NCBI GenBank assembly: GCA_019694805.1
Contig: JAIBBG010000034.1
Coordinates: forward strand, 1-34,550
Source: Flavobacteriales bacterium
GTDB lineage: Bacteria > Bacteroidota > Bacteroidia > Flavobacteriales_D > Sanyastnellaceae
Length of the DNA: 34,550 nucleotides
Reading direction: 5' to 3'
The notes beneath the pieces are model-generated. The model had not been told where the DNA came from and searched no databases. It was given only the letters and a program-made list of their open reading frames with translations. Below are positions 18,365-27,437 of this stretch, in pieces. Every line of letters starts with the position of its first letter. Within the stretch, counting starts at the first letter, position 1. The position numbers and the translations under genes are program-made.

Positions 18365-19207
18365 TTAGATAGCAATCGGTTGATGTGCATTTTTGAGTGA
18401 TGCGATATAGCCATAGATGATGATGAGAGCAGGAGGTATTACATAGTCACCAAACCTTTCGATGGTTTCAAACACATCCAATGGTCTTCCAGCAATTGGA
18501 TGCATCAATTCAGTAGCCAATTTGAAAATCAGGACAAAAGTGAGCAGTCCGTATGTACGCGGAAAAAGCATCACCCATACTGCCAGGAATATTTCAAAAA
18601 TGCCGAAAACAGACATGTTCAGCACACTGGAATCCATGCCAAGGAATCCCATGTGTTTCGCAATTCCAGCATGATGATTAAATACTGCGAGACCGCCATG
18701 ACCAGCAAGCAACAACACCAAACTTATTCTTAACGTCATTTCAAACGCTGGAAGTCGCGAAGCATCCATCATATCCTGAACGTTGATTTTTTTAAACCAT
18801 GTCCTCCATGGAAACAACATTCCGGACATGATCAAAAATGCCAAAGGCACACCATAGTTGCCAGCGCGTTCATAAAGTTCAGACATACCCATGTTTGCAG
18901 ATGGTCTCAATGTTGCCGTGAAAAAGGTCCAGAAAAATGCATAGAGCAGTAGAAATCTCGATGGATAGAAATAACCAACTATTCCGATAGTTATATCCAT
19001 GATGCCAATCCAAGGCATAAACATCCTGGCCACTGGTTCTTCAATTCCAAATACTTCGAAAAATGGAAGCCATCCATCTTTACCTACAATACCCCATGCG
19101 CCATGTCCAACGAAACATCCTAAAATACCAAGGCGCATCAAAAAATAGAGACGGCCGGAGAAATTCTCCGGCAATCTCGATTCGTATGACTTCACAAAAC
19201 CAGTCAT
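18365..19207 (-). CDS. Tandem DoxX-like integral membrane protein B
   Basis: A 280-residue membrane protein, a full-length paralogue of the one at 13894-14730. It has the same two-half plan: FVGHGAWG (H35), ATLRPSANMG (R101) and ELYERAGNYGVPLAF (E113-R114) in the first half; LAGHGGLAVF (H170), ATELMHPIAG (H236) and ETIERFGDYVIPPAL (E250-R251) in the second. Residues 20-125 and 157-262 align with each other as an internal duplication. The gene follows haloperoxidase B by 40 bases with no terminator between, unlike in copy A. That pairing, kept in both copies, is the main clue to its role: an inner-membrane partner of the exported enzyme. Confidence 0.82.
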   Translation of the reverse strand: MTGFVKSYESRLPENFSGRLYFLMRLGILGCFVGHGAWGIVGKDGWLPFFEVFGIEEPVARMFMPWIGIMDITIGIVGYFYPSRFLLLYAFFWTFFTATLRPSANMGMSELYERAGNYGVPLAFLIMSGMLFPWRTWFKKINVQDMMDASRLPAFEMTLRISLVLLLAGHGGLAVFNHHAGIAKHMGFLGMDSSVLNMSVFGIFEIFLAVWVMLFPRTYGLLTFVLIFKLATELMHPIAGRPLDVFETIERFGDYVIPPALIIIYGYIASLKNAHQPIAI

Positions 19208-19247
19208 GGATTATTGGCCAATCTGAAAGATCAAATCAATCATAGCA

Positions 19248-22200
19248 TCAATTCTGAACAACAACCTGATAAGTAGATTCTCCATCCTGACCGATCACGC
19301 GCAAGTAATAAGTTCCGGATGAAAGATCACGTGTACTCACTCGCAAAATGCCATTGGCAAACTGTCCGCTCGTAAATTGTTCAATGACTTTGCCTGATGC
19401 ATCTGTCAGATTCACCTGCACACCAATCAATGGCGCACCGGTGACCATGAGGATATCCTGACCCCTTCTCACGGGATTTGGATACACTCTAACGTTGTCA
19501 TCTCCATTCAGGTCTTCAACATTCACCACAACATTCAGGTTGAAGTAGTCGTCATAAACAGTATTGTTGAGCAAATTACCGGCATCGTCCTTCGCACCAG
19601 CGAGCTGAACATCCACATCAGGAAGACTTGGAACCACTGAAGCCACGGCATATGAAGTCATATACGTGGTGTTGTTCAACCATGTAGAGTTATCGGTATC
19701 CAAGGTCAAAGTTGCAGATGGATTCTCCACAGGGAAACTCACCACCGGAGTAATGCTTGGATTCATTGGTTCATCAAATACGGTGATGAGGTTGAAACCA
19801 GTTGAGGCATTTGAACTTGTTACATTATAGGTATTCGCAAGCAACACTGACACTTCAGGATTTTTTGTATCCACATCAAACAACTCGCTGAAACTCGCTG
19901 CAGCATTTTGAGCATTTCCTGCGCCATCGATACCATTGGTTACAGAAACACCAATATCGGCTAACTCTTCATTGGCATCAGATACAAGGTAAGAAGCTAC
20001 ATAAATGAAATCAGACAACCACTGTGAATTCTGATCATCAAAACTCATGGTGTTTGCCAAAGGATCTTCACCCAAGAAACCAATGATCGGAGCTATGCTT
20101 TGATCCATTTCATCATTATATGTCAAGGTGATGTTGAATACGTCTCCATTATCTGAATCAGCTATCAGCGTAATGTTGACATCAATTTCAGATACATCCG
20201 GATTTTTAGTATCAATGGTAAATAAATTGGTAGAAGCATCACCATTGGTTGTATTTCCAGCAATGTCCATCGCAGCGCCGATCATGACATCGATATCATT
20301 CACTTCCACATCCGCATCGCTCAAATTAAAATGTGCTATGAACGTGGTATTGTCAGACCATTCACTCAAACCTGGATTATAGGCGAGTCCAGCAATTCCA
20401 GCATCTTCATTGGGGAAAGTAACCAACGGATTTACTGAGGTATTCATGACCTCATCAAATACTACCACCATTTGTACGGCATCTGCAGTGGCATTGGCAT
20501 CAGCCAGAATAGTTTCTGACATATTCAAAGCACTTACTTGAGGATTGCGTGTATCCACAACAAAAAGATCATTGTTGTTGCTTATGAATTGAACATTTCC
20601 AACTGCGTCTTCAGCGTTGCTAACTTCGATATTGATTCCAGACAATTCAACATTCACATCGCTAACATCATAAACCGCATGATAAATACTTGAACTGGTC
20701 CAACTGCTTTGAGCAGCATTCAAGGTTAATGTTGTGCTGAGATCTTGACCAGTAAATGCAATAGATGGAGCGGCATTCCCCATTTCTTCGGAAAATTCGA
20801 TATCCAGTGCAAATGTGCCCGTGCCCGTTGAAACATCACTAATGGAAGAAGATGTTGTTGACATAGCGAATACTTCAGGATTTTTCGTATCGATACGAAT
20901 CGGCATGCTGAAGGCTGGGGTGATTACTTTCCCATCATTGTCTGCCGCACCGGAAATCTTGAAAACGATATTATTCAACACTACATCCATATCCAAAACA
21001 TTGTAGGATAAAGTGAATTCATTTGTTGAAGTCCATGACTGACTGTTATCTATCAAAGAAACGCCAACAGGATTTGAAGCTGTCAATTGTATGGTTGGCA
21101 ATACAGCAGTGTTCATGTCTTCTGAAAAAGTGAATGTCACATCAAACACACCGCCAGCATGAAGATCACTGATCACTTCGGCTGTTGGGGTAATGTTGAT
21201 CACGTGAGGAATACCTAATGACATGATACCATTCGCCATATCGAAGGCATCAGGTCCGGTAATCATACCTGTTATTCTGCCCGGAATATCATCGAGTGGT
21301 GGGTGAAGACCACCATAAATTCTGGAAAGTGCGCATTGATCAGCAGCATCTTTATAACGTGCCCACTGCAAATGAACATCAACAGAAGGACCAGGAGAGG
21401 CAGCAAGAAACTGATTCTGCTGAGCTATGAATTCTCCCATTCCACCAGGGAAATATTCAGAACCGGTGATGCGAGTCAGGACTTCTGCAGCAGCTCTCGA
21501 ATAAGTTGAGTGACCAGAATAGTAACCTGGGAAAGGAGGTGTCACAAAAGTGTGACGTTGGAACGTCCACCAATTTTCACCCAGTATCCATCCAACACCA
21601 TCTTGACCTGTAGCAGCAACAGGACCGCGGAAGGTATAGAGTTTTACCTTGTTCACATTCTCATCATTTGCACCAGCAAGTGGATCGCCCGGTTGTACCA
21701 GTTCGATATAACCTGGCAAGAGCGGAACTCCAGCAGGATGGTAGTTGGGCAATTCGGGATTACTACACTGACCATGATCGATCATATAACGTATAGCCAT
21801 AACCGGACGAGTAAAATCGTAGTAACCTTTCGCGCTCCAACAAGCGATGGCAGAATCATGAACAGCACCACCAAGTGCGAGATAACATCTCACATCCCAT
21901 TCCAAATCAGAAAGGATTGGTCCTTGTCCCATCCATCTCTTTTCCAGCATAGGGTGATTGGTCACGTAATTCATGATGGTGAACCAATGGCCCGGAGGTG
22001 TTTCTGAGTTTGGTCCATCAGCCCAAAATTCAGCCAATACACGTGAGTAGTCACCTCGAGGAACCATTTGAGATTCATAAGGCAAACCAGTCACAGGATT
22101 CACGGTATAACCAACACTCGGGTCACCACCATTGAATTCATCATAAAATGCTTTGAACTCTTCAAACGTTTGAGGATAAAGCATGTCATCCACATTACCG

Positions 22201-23156
22201 ATAGCAGATGGTGATATCTCTTTCATCACGCCATCATTTACGTCGTGAAAAGAATGCCAGAGTATAACTACAATATTTCCCCATCTCCAGAGATCTTCAT
22301 CCCATTGAACAGAATTTGAAACCGTAGTGTCGAGATAAGCTGGAGGTCCCGGATCGTGGTATACACTCCATGAAAAATTGTCACGCGTGTGTATGGTTGC
22401 ATCTTCATCATCCACCATAGCGAATGGAACAAGATTACCCCATTCTGCAGAAAGCGCCGGTACACCTGTTGGCAGCGGATTGCCATTCTGATCTAGAACG
22501 ATATCCAATCCCAATGGCTGCCACCTGTTACCGTCGAACTGCAGAGGATTACCGGGTAATGCCGGGAATAGATTTCCATTCGTTGTTTGGTAATAAGTGT
22601 TCGCATAATTGCCCAATTGATTTGCACCATCCTGTGTGGCGAATTGATTCACTTTCGAAGCGATGTAATTTCCAAGCTTCGCCGGGTCGCCATCAGAGTA
22701 ATCCGTAGATGTGATGGCGGTGCTATATCCAAGTTCGGCCATCTTTGACTCAATGTATCCATTGATGGTTGTGTATTGTGCTGCAGGCACGAGCGATGGT
22801 GCATACCTCGCTTTTAAGAAGCGATACATGGCATAAGAAATACACTTTTCTTGTGCTGCTTGAACATCATCTGGTACCTGAATACCATTGAATGGACAAC
22901 TCACAGCTCCCCAGGTTTTTCCCAGAAAATAAGTATCAGCATCATCATCGAAAGCGGCCCAGGCATCATACATCACCACTCCAGCATGGCACATGGTTCG
23001 CGCAGCTACAGTTGGTCTTGCGAAATCTTTTCTGATACAATTCAGGTTCACTTCATTCCATTGCATAGCGATGGAATGTTCCTGACCAAATAATGAAAAT
23101 GCGGTAAGCATCAGCAAAGCACTGAAAAGTGCGGACTTAGAAATCCAATTCATCAT
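19248..23156 (-). CDS. Vanadium haloperoxidase-like secreted protein B with Ig-like repeats and T9SS tail
   Basis: A 1302-residue paralogue of the protein at 9890-13810, in the opposite direction. A signal peptide ends near AFSLFGQ. The catalytic domain keeps every vanadate-pocket residue: K443 and R450 in KGYYDFTRP, S547-G548-H549 in YYSGHSTYSR, R612 and H618 in SRIYGGLHPP. The spacing from the Arg to the SGH His is 99 residues in both copies. Five Ig-like repeats follow, separated by DTKNP/DTRNP hinges, and the T9SS sorting domain begins VRVYPNPVRRGQ. The ATG at 23156 is chosen over the in-frame TTG at 23165 and the ATG at 23153 because of the shared leader spacing. It lacks the four-Cys insert of copy A. 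The substrate is unknown. Confidence 0.9.
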   Translation of the reverse strand: MMNWISKSALFSALLMLTAFSLFGQEHSIAMQWNEVNLNCIRKDFARPTVAARTMCHAGVVMYDAWAAFDDDADTYFLGKTWGAVSCPFNGIQVPDDVQAAQEKCISYAMYRFLKARYAPSLVPAAQYTTINGYIESKMAELGYSTAITSTDYSDGDPAKLGNYIASKVNQFATQDGANQLGNYANTYYQTTNGNLFPALPGNPLQFDGNRWQPLGLDIVLDQNGNPLPTGVPALSAEWGNLVPFAMVDDEDATIHTRDNFSWSVYHDPGPPAYLDTTVSNSVQWDEDLWRWGNIVVILWHSFHDVNDGVMKEISPSAIGNVDDMLYPQTFEEFKAFYDEFNGGDPSVGYTVNPVTGLPYESQMVPRGDYSRVLAEFWADGPNSETPPGHWFTIMNYVTNHPMLEKRWMGQGPILSDLEWDVRCYLALGGAVHDSAIACWSAKGYYDFTRPVMAIRYMIDHGQCSNPELPNYHPAGVPLLPGYIELVQPGDPLAGANDENVNKVKLYTFRGPVAATGQDGVGWILGENWWTFQRHTFVTPPFPGYYSGHSTYSRAAAEVLTRITGSEYFPGGMGEFIAQQNQFLAASPGPSVDVHLQWARYKDAADQCALSRIYGGLHPPLDDIPGRITGMITGPDAFDMANGIMSLGIPHVINITPTAEVISDLHAGGVFDVTFTFSEDMNTAVLPTIQLTASNPVGVSLIDNSQSWTSTNEFTLSYNVLDMDVVLNNIVFKISGAADNDGKVITPAFSMPIRIDTKNPEVFAMSTTSSSISDVSTGTGTFALDIEFSEEMGNAAPSIAFTGQDLSTTLTLNAAQSSWTSSSIYHAVYDVSDVNVELSGINIEVSNAEDAVGNVQFISNNNDLFVVDTRNPQVSALNMSETILADANATADAVQMVVVFDEVMNTSVNPLVTFPNEDAGIAGLAYNPGLSEWSDNTTFIAHFNLSDADVEVNDIDVMIGAAMDIAGNTTNGDASTNLFTIDTKNPDVSEIDVNITLIADSDNGDVFNITLTYNDEMDQSIAPIIGFLGEDPLANTMSFDDQNSQWLSDFIYVASYLVSDANEELADIGVSVTNGIDGAGNAQNAAASFSELFDVDTKNPEVSVLLANTYNVTSSNASTGFNLITVFDEPMNPSITPVVSFPVENPSATLTLDTDNSTWLNNTTYMTSYAVASVVPSLPDVDVQLAGAKDDAGNLLNNTVYDDYFNLNVVVNVEDLNGDDNVRVYPNPVRRGQDILMVTGAPLIGVQVNLTDASGKVIEQFTSGQFANGILRVSTRDLSSGTYYLRVIGQDGESTYQVVVQN
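19530..21180 (-). repeat. Five ~110-residue Ig-like coding repeats in protein B
   Basis: Coding repeats like those of protein A, with hinge sequences IDTKNPEV, VDTRNPQV, IDTKNPDV and VDTKNPEV. The last repeat of each protein is clearly the same unit (LANTYNVTSS in B, TANTYNITSS in A; FDEPMN-x-S in both). The arrays are thus collinear and older than the duplication. Confidence 0.72.
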
Positions 23157-23169
23157 GAAGTACAATTTA

Positions 23170-23178
23170 GTTGTTAGT
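23170..23178 (-). promoter_or_regulatory. Leader word shared by the two haloperoxidase genes (copy B)
   Basis: On the minus strand ACTAACAAC lies exactly 13 bases before the ATG at 23156, matching the spacing in copy A. A promoter-like TATTTTGG is at 23215-23222, about 40 bases further upstream. Confidence 0.4.
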
Positions 23179-23237
23179 CCGGGACGATTTCTATATGGAT
23201 GTCCCAGTAAGTCGCCAAAATAGAAATCACGGAAATA

Positions 23238-23269
23238 TCACAATGTGACAAATGTCATTTTCGAAAATG
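23238..23269. promoter_or_regulatory. Cluster of palindromes upstream of haloperoxidase B (candidate operator)
   Basis: Three abutting inverted repeats lie here: TCACA-A-TGTGA (23238-23248), TGACA-AA-TGTCA (23246-23257) and the perfect 14-base CATTTTCGAAAATG (23256-23269). They sit roughly 15-45 bases upstream of the promoter-like TATTTTGG at 23215-23222, where a regulator of this gene would be expected to bind. No protein can be assigned. Confidence 0.4.
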
Positions 23270-23433
23270 TAACTTATGACATGTGATTGATTTGAGCCCA
23301 TGTAGGCCTTAGCGAGCGGAATAATTCAGACCGAATCTAACTTGCGGCTTTCACCTTTCAGCCAACGTGTTTCACCATGAAAATATGATCACGACTGAAG
23401 TGCTGTTTTTCCATTCAAAATTCCAGAAAAGCT

Positions 23434-24036
23434 TTATTTCACTTTGGTTGTTTCATAAGAATAACTGTAATCAAAACCGATACTGTACTTGATTTCGATG
23501 GTGCCTGTTGGCACACCATTGAGTTCCAAATCGAAGGAAATGAAGTCTGGATTGTTTTTGAGGAATGAGGTAAGATCAGAACCATCAGGAGTAAAGTAAA
23601 CCTTCTTGGATGAGGCATTGAAACTACCCAAGGTTCCAATTGTTTTCGATACCATGTTGCCGGAGCCGTCGAGGTATTTCATAACGACAGCGCCACCTTC
23701 AACATATTGTTCTAAAGCATCGAAGTCATAGCCAGAGTATAACTCCATGTATGAAGCCTTGACATTGGTAATTTCAAGATTGCTTACTGCGACAGGTTTT
23801 CCATCGATGGTCATTTCTGAAGCTCCTGCCATAACAATGCCCAAAATGTCCTGCCATGGATTGGCATTCTCGACCTGTACTGTAGCCGTATTCACCACAG
23901 GAGTGAAATTGGTCATGATGTCGATATCATTTTCCGACTCATACCTTATGGATGAAGAACCGCTCGAAACAGAAGGATCTTTGCGGCATGACATCATAAC
24001 CACACAACTCAGGACAAACAAGATTGGAAATTTCAT
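23434..24036 (-). CDS. Secreted lipoprotein of unknown function
   Basis: A 200-residue lipoprotein: the signal MKFPILFVLSCVVMMSC ends at the lipobox Cys17, followed by RKDPSVSSGSSS, a flexible linker. The mature part is acidic and β-rich with no Cys or catalytic motif, and no match that I recognise. The ATG at 24036 is set by the lipoprotein signal; the frame is open earlier but overlaps the RCC1 gene. It follows that gene by 40 bases in the same direction, so the two may be one transcript. Confidence 0.7.
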   Translation of the reverse strand: MKFPILFVLSCVVMMSCRKDPSVSSGSSSIRYESENDIDIMTNFTPVVNTATVQVENANPWQDILGIVMAGASEMTIDGKPVAVSNLEITNVKASYMELYSGYDFDALEQYVEGGAVVMKYLDGSGNMVSKTIGTLGSFNASSKKVYFTPDGSDLTSFLKNNPDFISFDLELNGVPTGTIEIKYSIGFDYSYSYETTKVK

Positions 24037-24076
24037 GTGGTAAAAATAAAAAGTAGCTGCTCTATGAACAGCATTT

Positions 24077-25474
24077 CTATTTTGAAACCACCAAATGGCC
24101 ATTCCAGATTTTACCGTCAGAGGTGGTCACAGAAATATGATAAAAACCGTCCGCACAAGATTCCAGTGAATATTGCGGCACATAATTACCATCGTAAATC
24201 AATTGTCCATGTGCATCCATTACGCGCATCCATATTCCTTGACCAGATGAAGCCGGCCATGTTGTTCGCAGTTCACTTTGTGCGGGATTAGGATAGACAA
24301 TCAATGATTGATCCGAATCCAAGACATTTTCATGTAGCGACAATGTGACATCACATGACCAATTCGATAAGTCACTTGTAAGTGCATTTCCCAATTGTCC
24401 AATATAATTTGATCCGGTCACACAAATGTTGTTGCCCAATGCTTTAAGACCAAGACTGTGTGAACCTATGACAACCGAACCGGCTACTGTACCCGGAGCA
24501 GCGGCAACCTGAATCCATTGATCATCGCTTTCAATAAAATAAGGAGCATTATGTTGTGAAGTAGAACCATCACCGATTTGACCTGCACCGTTATATCCCC
24601 AACCAAAAAGGTGATGATCGGCATCGATAGCAAAAGCATATCCTCCACCAGCTTCAATGTCTATCCAATTATTAGACTGACCAATTTGAATGGGAACATT
24701 GCTCGGTGTTGTATTGCCAGTACCCAATTGTCCATTACCATTGAAACCGCATGTCCACATGGTTGAATCATTTCTCAACAACATGGAGTATTCAAAACCG
24801 CAGGAAACCTTGAGGTATTCATGTTGATCATCCACTAATGTCGGAACCAGTAAGTTCACATTATTTCCATTACCCAATTGTCCATATTCATTGAGCCCCC
24901 AACCCCAAAGATGGTTCTCTTCATCCAAAGCCAGTACATGATAACCGCCAGGAGCGACATATTTCCAATTGGTTCCAGCGCCAATTTGAATCAAGACCAA
25001 ACTATTGATTGTCGTATTATCGCCCAGTTGCCCCATGATGTTCCAACCACAAGCCCACAATGTACCGTCGGATTTGATGGCATAAGTAGAAGCTTGTCCA
25101 GCATAGATACCTATCCAATCGTTATCCGTTCCTACCTGCGTAGGAACATTGTAATTGATTTCATCGCCCAGACCAAGACACCCCAGTTGATTATAGCCCC
25201 ATGCCCATAATGTCCCATCCAATTTAAGGGCTACAGTATGAAAAGCTCCACAAGAAACCTGTGCCCAATCCGCATCGGAACCTGTCTGGACCGGAACATT
25301 GATAGAAGAACCATCATAAGCAATCTGACCATTGAGATTACTTCCCCATCCCCACAAAGTATGATCATGATTGATGGCGTATGAAAATTCAGTGCCGGCA
25401 TCAACTTGTAAATATGGCTGAGCCATAGCGAGTGTGCAGAAAGAAATACAAAGAGAAGTAAAGAATGCTTTCAT
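24077..25474 (-). CDS. RCC1-repeat β-propeller with T9SS sorting domain
   Basis: A 465-residue secreted protein with a signal peptide (MKAFFTSLCISFCTLAMAQ). About seven RCC1 repeats follow, each with the pattern L-W-x-W/C-G-x-N-x-x-G-Q-L-G plus a 'G-x-x-x-x-A-I/L-x-x-D' strand; examples are LWAWGYNQLGCLGLGD, LWACGWNIMGQLGDNT and LFGWGYNGAGQIGDGS. Together they should form one seven-bladed propeller. The C-terminus is a T9SS type A sorting domain (LIVYPNPAQSEL to the end). In eukaryotes RCC1 propellers act on Ran or as scaffolds. Secreted bacterial forms are of unknown role, probably binding or adhesion. Confidence 0.88.
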   Translation of the reverse strand: MKAFFTSLCISFCTLAMAQPYLQVDAGTEFSYAINHDHTLWGWGSNLNGQIAYDGSSINVPVQTGSDADWAQVSCGAFHTVALKLDGTLWAWGYNQLGCLGLGDEINYNVPTQVGTDNDWIGIYAGQASTYAIKSDGTLWACGWNIMGQLGDNTTINSLVLIQIGAGTNWKYVAPGGYHVLALDEENHLWGWGLNEYGQLGNGNNVNLLVPTLVDDQHEYLKVSCGFEYSMLLRNDSTMWTCGFNGNGQLGTGNTTPSNVPIQIGQSNNWIDIEAGGGYAFAIDADHHLFGWGYNGAGQIGDGSTSQHNAPYFIESDDQWIQVAAAPGTVAGSVVIGSHSLGLKALGNNICVTGSNYIGQLGNALTSDLSNWSCDVTLSLHENVLDSDQSLIVYPNPAQSELRTTWPASSGQGIWMRVMDAHGQLIYDGNYVPQYSLESCADGFYHISVTTSDGKIWNGHLVVSK

Positions 25475-25673
25475 ATTAATTGGTTTGAATCATGCTGCAA
25501 GATATTCGAATTGGGATGAACAAAATGACCGTTTATCCTAAAATCATCTAAAGTGATGATCATATCCAATACGCGCGTTGCTATTGACAATAAATGGTCA
25601 TTGAGATGCATTTGGTGTATTCCACTTAAACTTTATTAATTTCACCGCACAACACCTGACGAAAACCACACGT

Positions 25674-27434
25674 ATGATTTTAAAATACACCGCTACCATT
25701 TTGTTTTTGATTTCTTTCGTGCTAACACTTCAAGCACAGCATTCAGACTCCGTAAAGCACTGGATGGACGAAGGCGAAAGACTATTCAATGAAGGCCAAT
25801 TCGAAAATGCAAAAATCACTTTCGAAAAAGCAAGCAAAGCTGTCAATGAAAATTCCAATGAATATGTTGAATGCCTGAACAACCTGGGCAATGTGGCAGG
25901 ATATCAGGGCCAACCGGAAGAAGCCATTCGATACTATCAATTAGCGCTCAAAAAGGTCCAGTATTCAAAAGATTCCATTGCCTCAAAAAGTTCCATTCTT
26001 AAGAATATCGGTGCTACTCACAGTGATTTGAAGGATTTTACCACAGCGATGAAATATTTGAGTGAAGCTGAAATGTTGGCGAGAAAGAGTGGGAAAAGTG
26101 AATTGATTGCTGATTGCCTGAACAACAAAGGAATTATCTATGAGCAAACAGACAGTATACAGAGAGCATTAGAAGTGTATGAAGAAGCGCGCGATTTCTA
26201 TCGGTCCGTGAATGACATTGAACGCCTGGCATTGGTTCATGTGAATATTGGTGTCGTGGCTAAAAATCTGGAACGCTGGGATGACGCGGTAAATGCATAT
26301 GATAGCGCACTCTATTGCGCACGTGCAATACCCAATACATTTTATGAATCCGTCATTCTGAACAATCAAGGGAATTTATTGTCCAAACTAGGAAGACATC
26401 AACAAGCCATTGCCAATACGATTGAATCATTAAGGCTCGCAAGAGAGCTTGGGCAACTCAATCTCGTTCAGGATTGTTTGGAAAGTCTCGCCGATCAATA
26501 CGCTGCATCCGGTGATCACCGTAAGGCCTATACCTATCACAAGGAATTCAGTGCTTTGAAGGACAGCCTGATCAATGATGAGCGCATCAGCGCGCTCAGC
26601 GAGATGGAGACTAAATATGAAGTTGAGAAAAAGGAACTACAGCTCGCTAAATTAGAAACGGAAAATCTGCTTTCTGAAAAAGCCAACACCAGATTGGGCA
26701 TTTGGATTGCCGTTCTGATTGTGGCGCTCATCATCATTGTGATCACTGTGATATTACGTCAACGCATCAATAAACTGGAACAAAAACGTAAGGCACTGGA
26801 GTTGGTAGCTCTCACTGAAAAACAAGAGAGAGAAAGGATTGCAAAAGACATGCATGACGAATTGGGATCCGGTATTTCAAGAATCACGTGGATTACTGCG
26901 GCGGCTCAGCGAGATCCGGATCAAGCGATAAAAACAAATTCATTCGAACAGATTGAAGGCATTTCAGAGCAGCTTGCTCAAGGTATGAAATCACTCATCT
27001 GGTTGTTGAATACGGGAGATACTTCTTGGGAAATGTTCATCGCTAAAATTCGAGAACTCACTTCACAAGTTACAGAAAGTCAGGATATCTCTGTAGGTAT
27101 CTCTGGAACGGATGTCATCAAAGGGCGCATACTCAAACAAAATGCAGCTCGCGACATCATGTTGCTTATCAAAGAGGCCACGCATAACGCAGTGAAATAC
27201 GCTCGCGCAAAAAATCTCCACATTCAGTTTTATGCGACTGCACAAGGCATGACCATTCACATAGAAGACAATGGTATCGGATTCGATATGTCATCCATAA
27301 CACGCGGACATGGTCTCACGAACATGATGAAGCGCGCGAAAGAACTTCAGGGTGATTTGTCCATTGAATCAAAGCCCGGCCATGGTACAAAGATCATCTT
27401 GAATTTAGATCAGCAACATATCTTCACGTCATAG
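25674..27434 (+). CDS. TPR-containing sensor histidine kinase
   Basis: A 586-residue membrane kinase. After a signal peptide (residues 1-22) come about seven tetratricopeptide repeats (roughly 30-290; for example ECLNNLGNVAGYQGQPEEAI and ADCLNNKGIIYEQTDSIQRA) in the periplasm. A coiled linker, a transmembrane helix (about 344-364, IWIAVLIVALIIIVITVIL) and a NarX-type kinase core follow. The HisKA_3 phospho-acceptor is H394 in IAKDMHDELGSGISRI. The ATPase has the N-box EATHNAVKYA, the G1 box EDNGIGFD and the G2 box GHGLTNMMKRA. Its expected partner is a NarL-type regulator such as the one at 29941-30567. The stimulus is unknown. Confidence 0.9.
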   Translation: MILKYTATILFLISFVLTLQAQHSDSVKHWMDEGERLFNEGQFENAKITFEKASKAVNENSNEYVECLNNLGNVAGYQGQPEEAIRYYQLALKKVQYSKDSIASKSSILKNIGATHSDLKDFTTAMKYLSEAEMLARKSGKSELIADCLNNKGIIYEQTDSIQRALEVYEEARDFYRSVNDIERLALVHVNIGVVAKNLERWDDAVNAYDSALYCARAIPNTFYESVILNNQGNLLSKLGRHQQAIANTIESLRLARELGQLNLVQDCLESLADQYAASGDHRKAYTYHKEFSALKDSLINDERISALSEMETKYEVEKKELQLAKLETENLLSEKANTRLGIWIAVLIVALIIIVITVILRQRINKLEQKRKALELVALTEKQERERIAKDMHDELGSGISRITWITAAAQRDPDQAIKTNSFEQIEGISEQLAQGMKSLIWLLNTGDTSWEMFIAKIRELTSQVTESQDISVGISGTDVIKGRILKQNAARDIMLLIKEATHNAVKYARAKNLHIQFYATAQGMTIHIEDNGIGFDMSSITRGHGLTNMMKRAKELQGDLSIESKPGHGTKIILNLDQQHIFTS

Positions 27435-27437
27435 GCA

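Noticed and set aside
19213..19222. Ten-base palindrome ATTGGCCAAT between DoxX-like B and haloperoxidase B
   Set aside because: Short enough to occur by chance in a window this long; no T-run and no equal in copy A.
21510..22007. A 165-codon antisense frame in haloperoxidase B that resembles an antisense frame at 11315-11557 in copy A
   Set aside because: Both are shadows of the same conserved catalytic region (around the SGH motif), so their likeness follows from the sense proteins and is not evidence for an antisense gene.
9890..23156. Possibility that the two haloperoxidase cassettes are a recent mobile inverted repeat
   Set aside because: The proteins are clearly diverged, exact shared DNA runs are short (about 19 bases around the SR-x5-H motif), and no transposase, terminal repeats or attachment sites are seen.
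25543..25560. Inverted repeat ATCATC-TAAAGT-GATGAT in the region between the RCC1 gene and the histidine kinase
   Set aside because: Six-base arms of low complexity; could be an operator but nothing else supports it.
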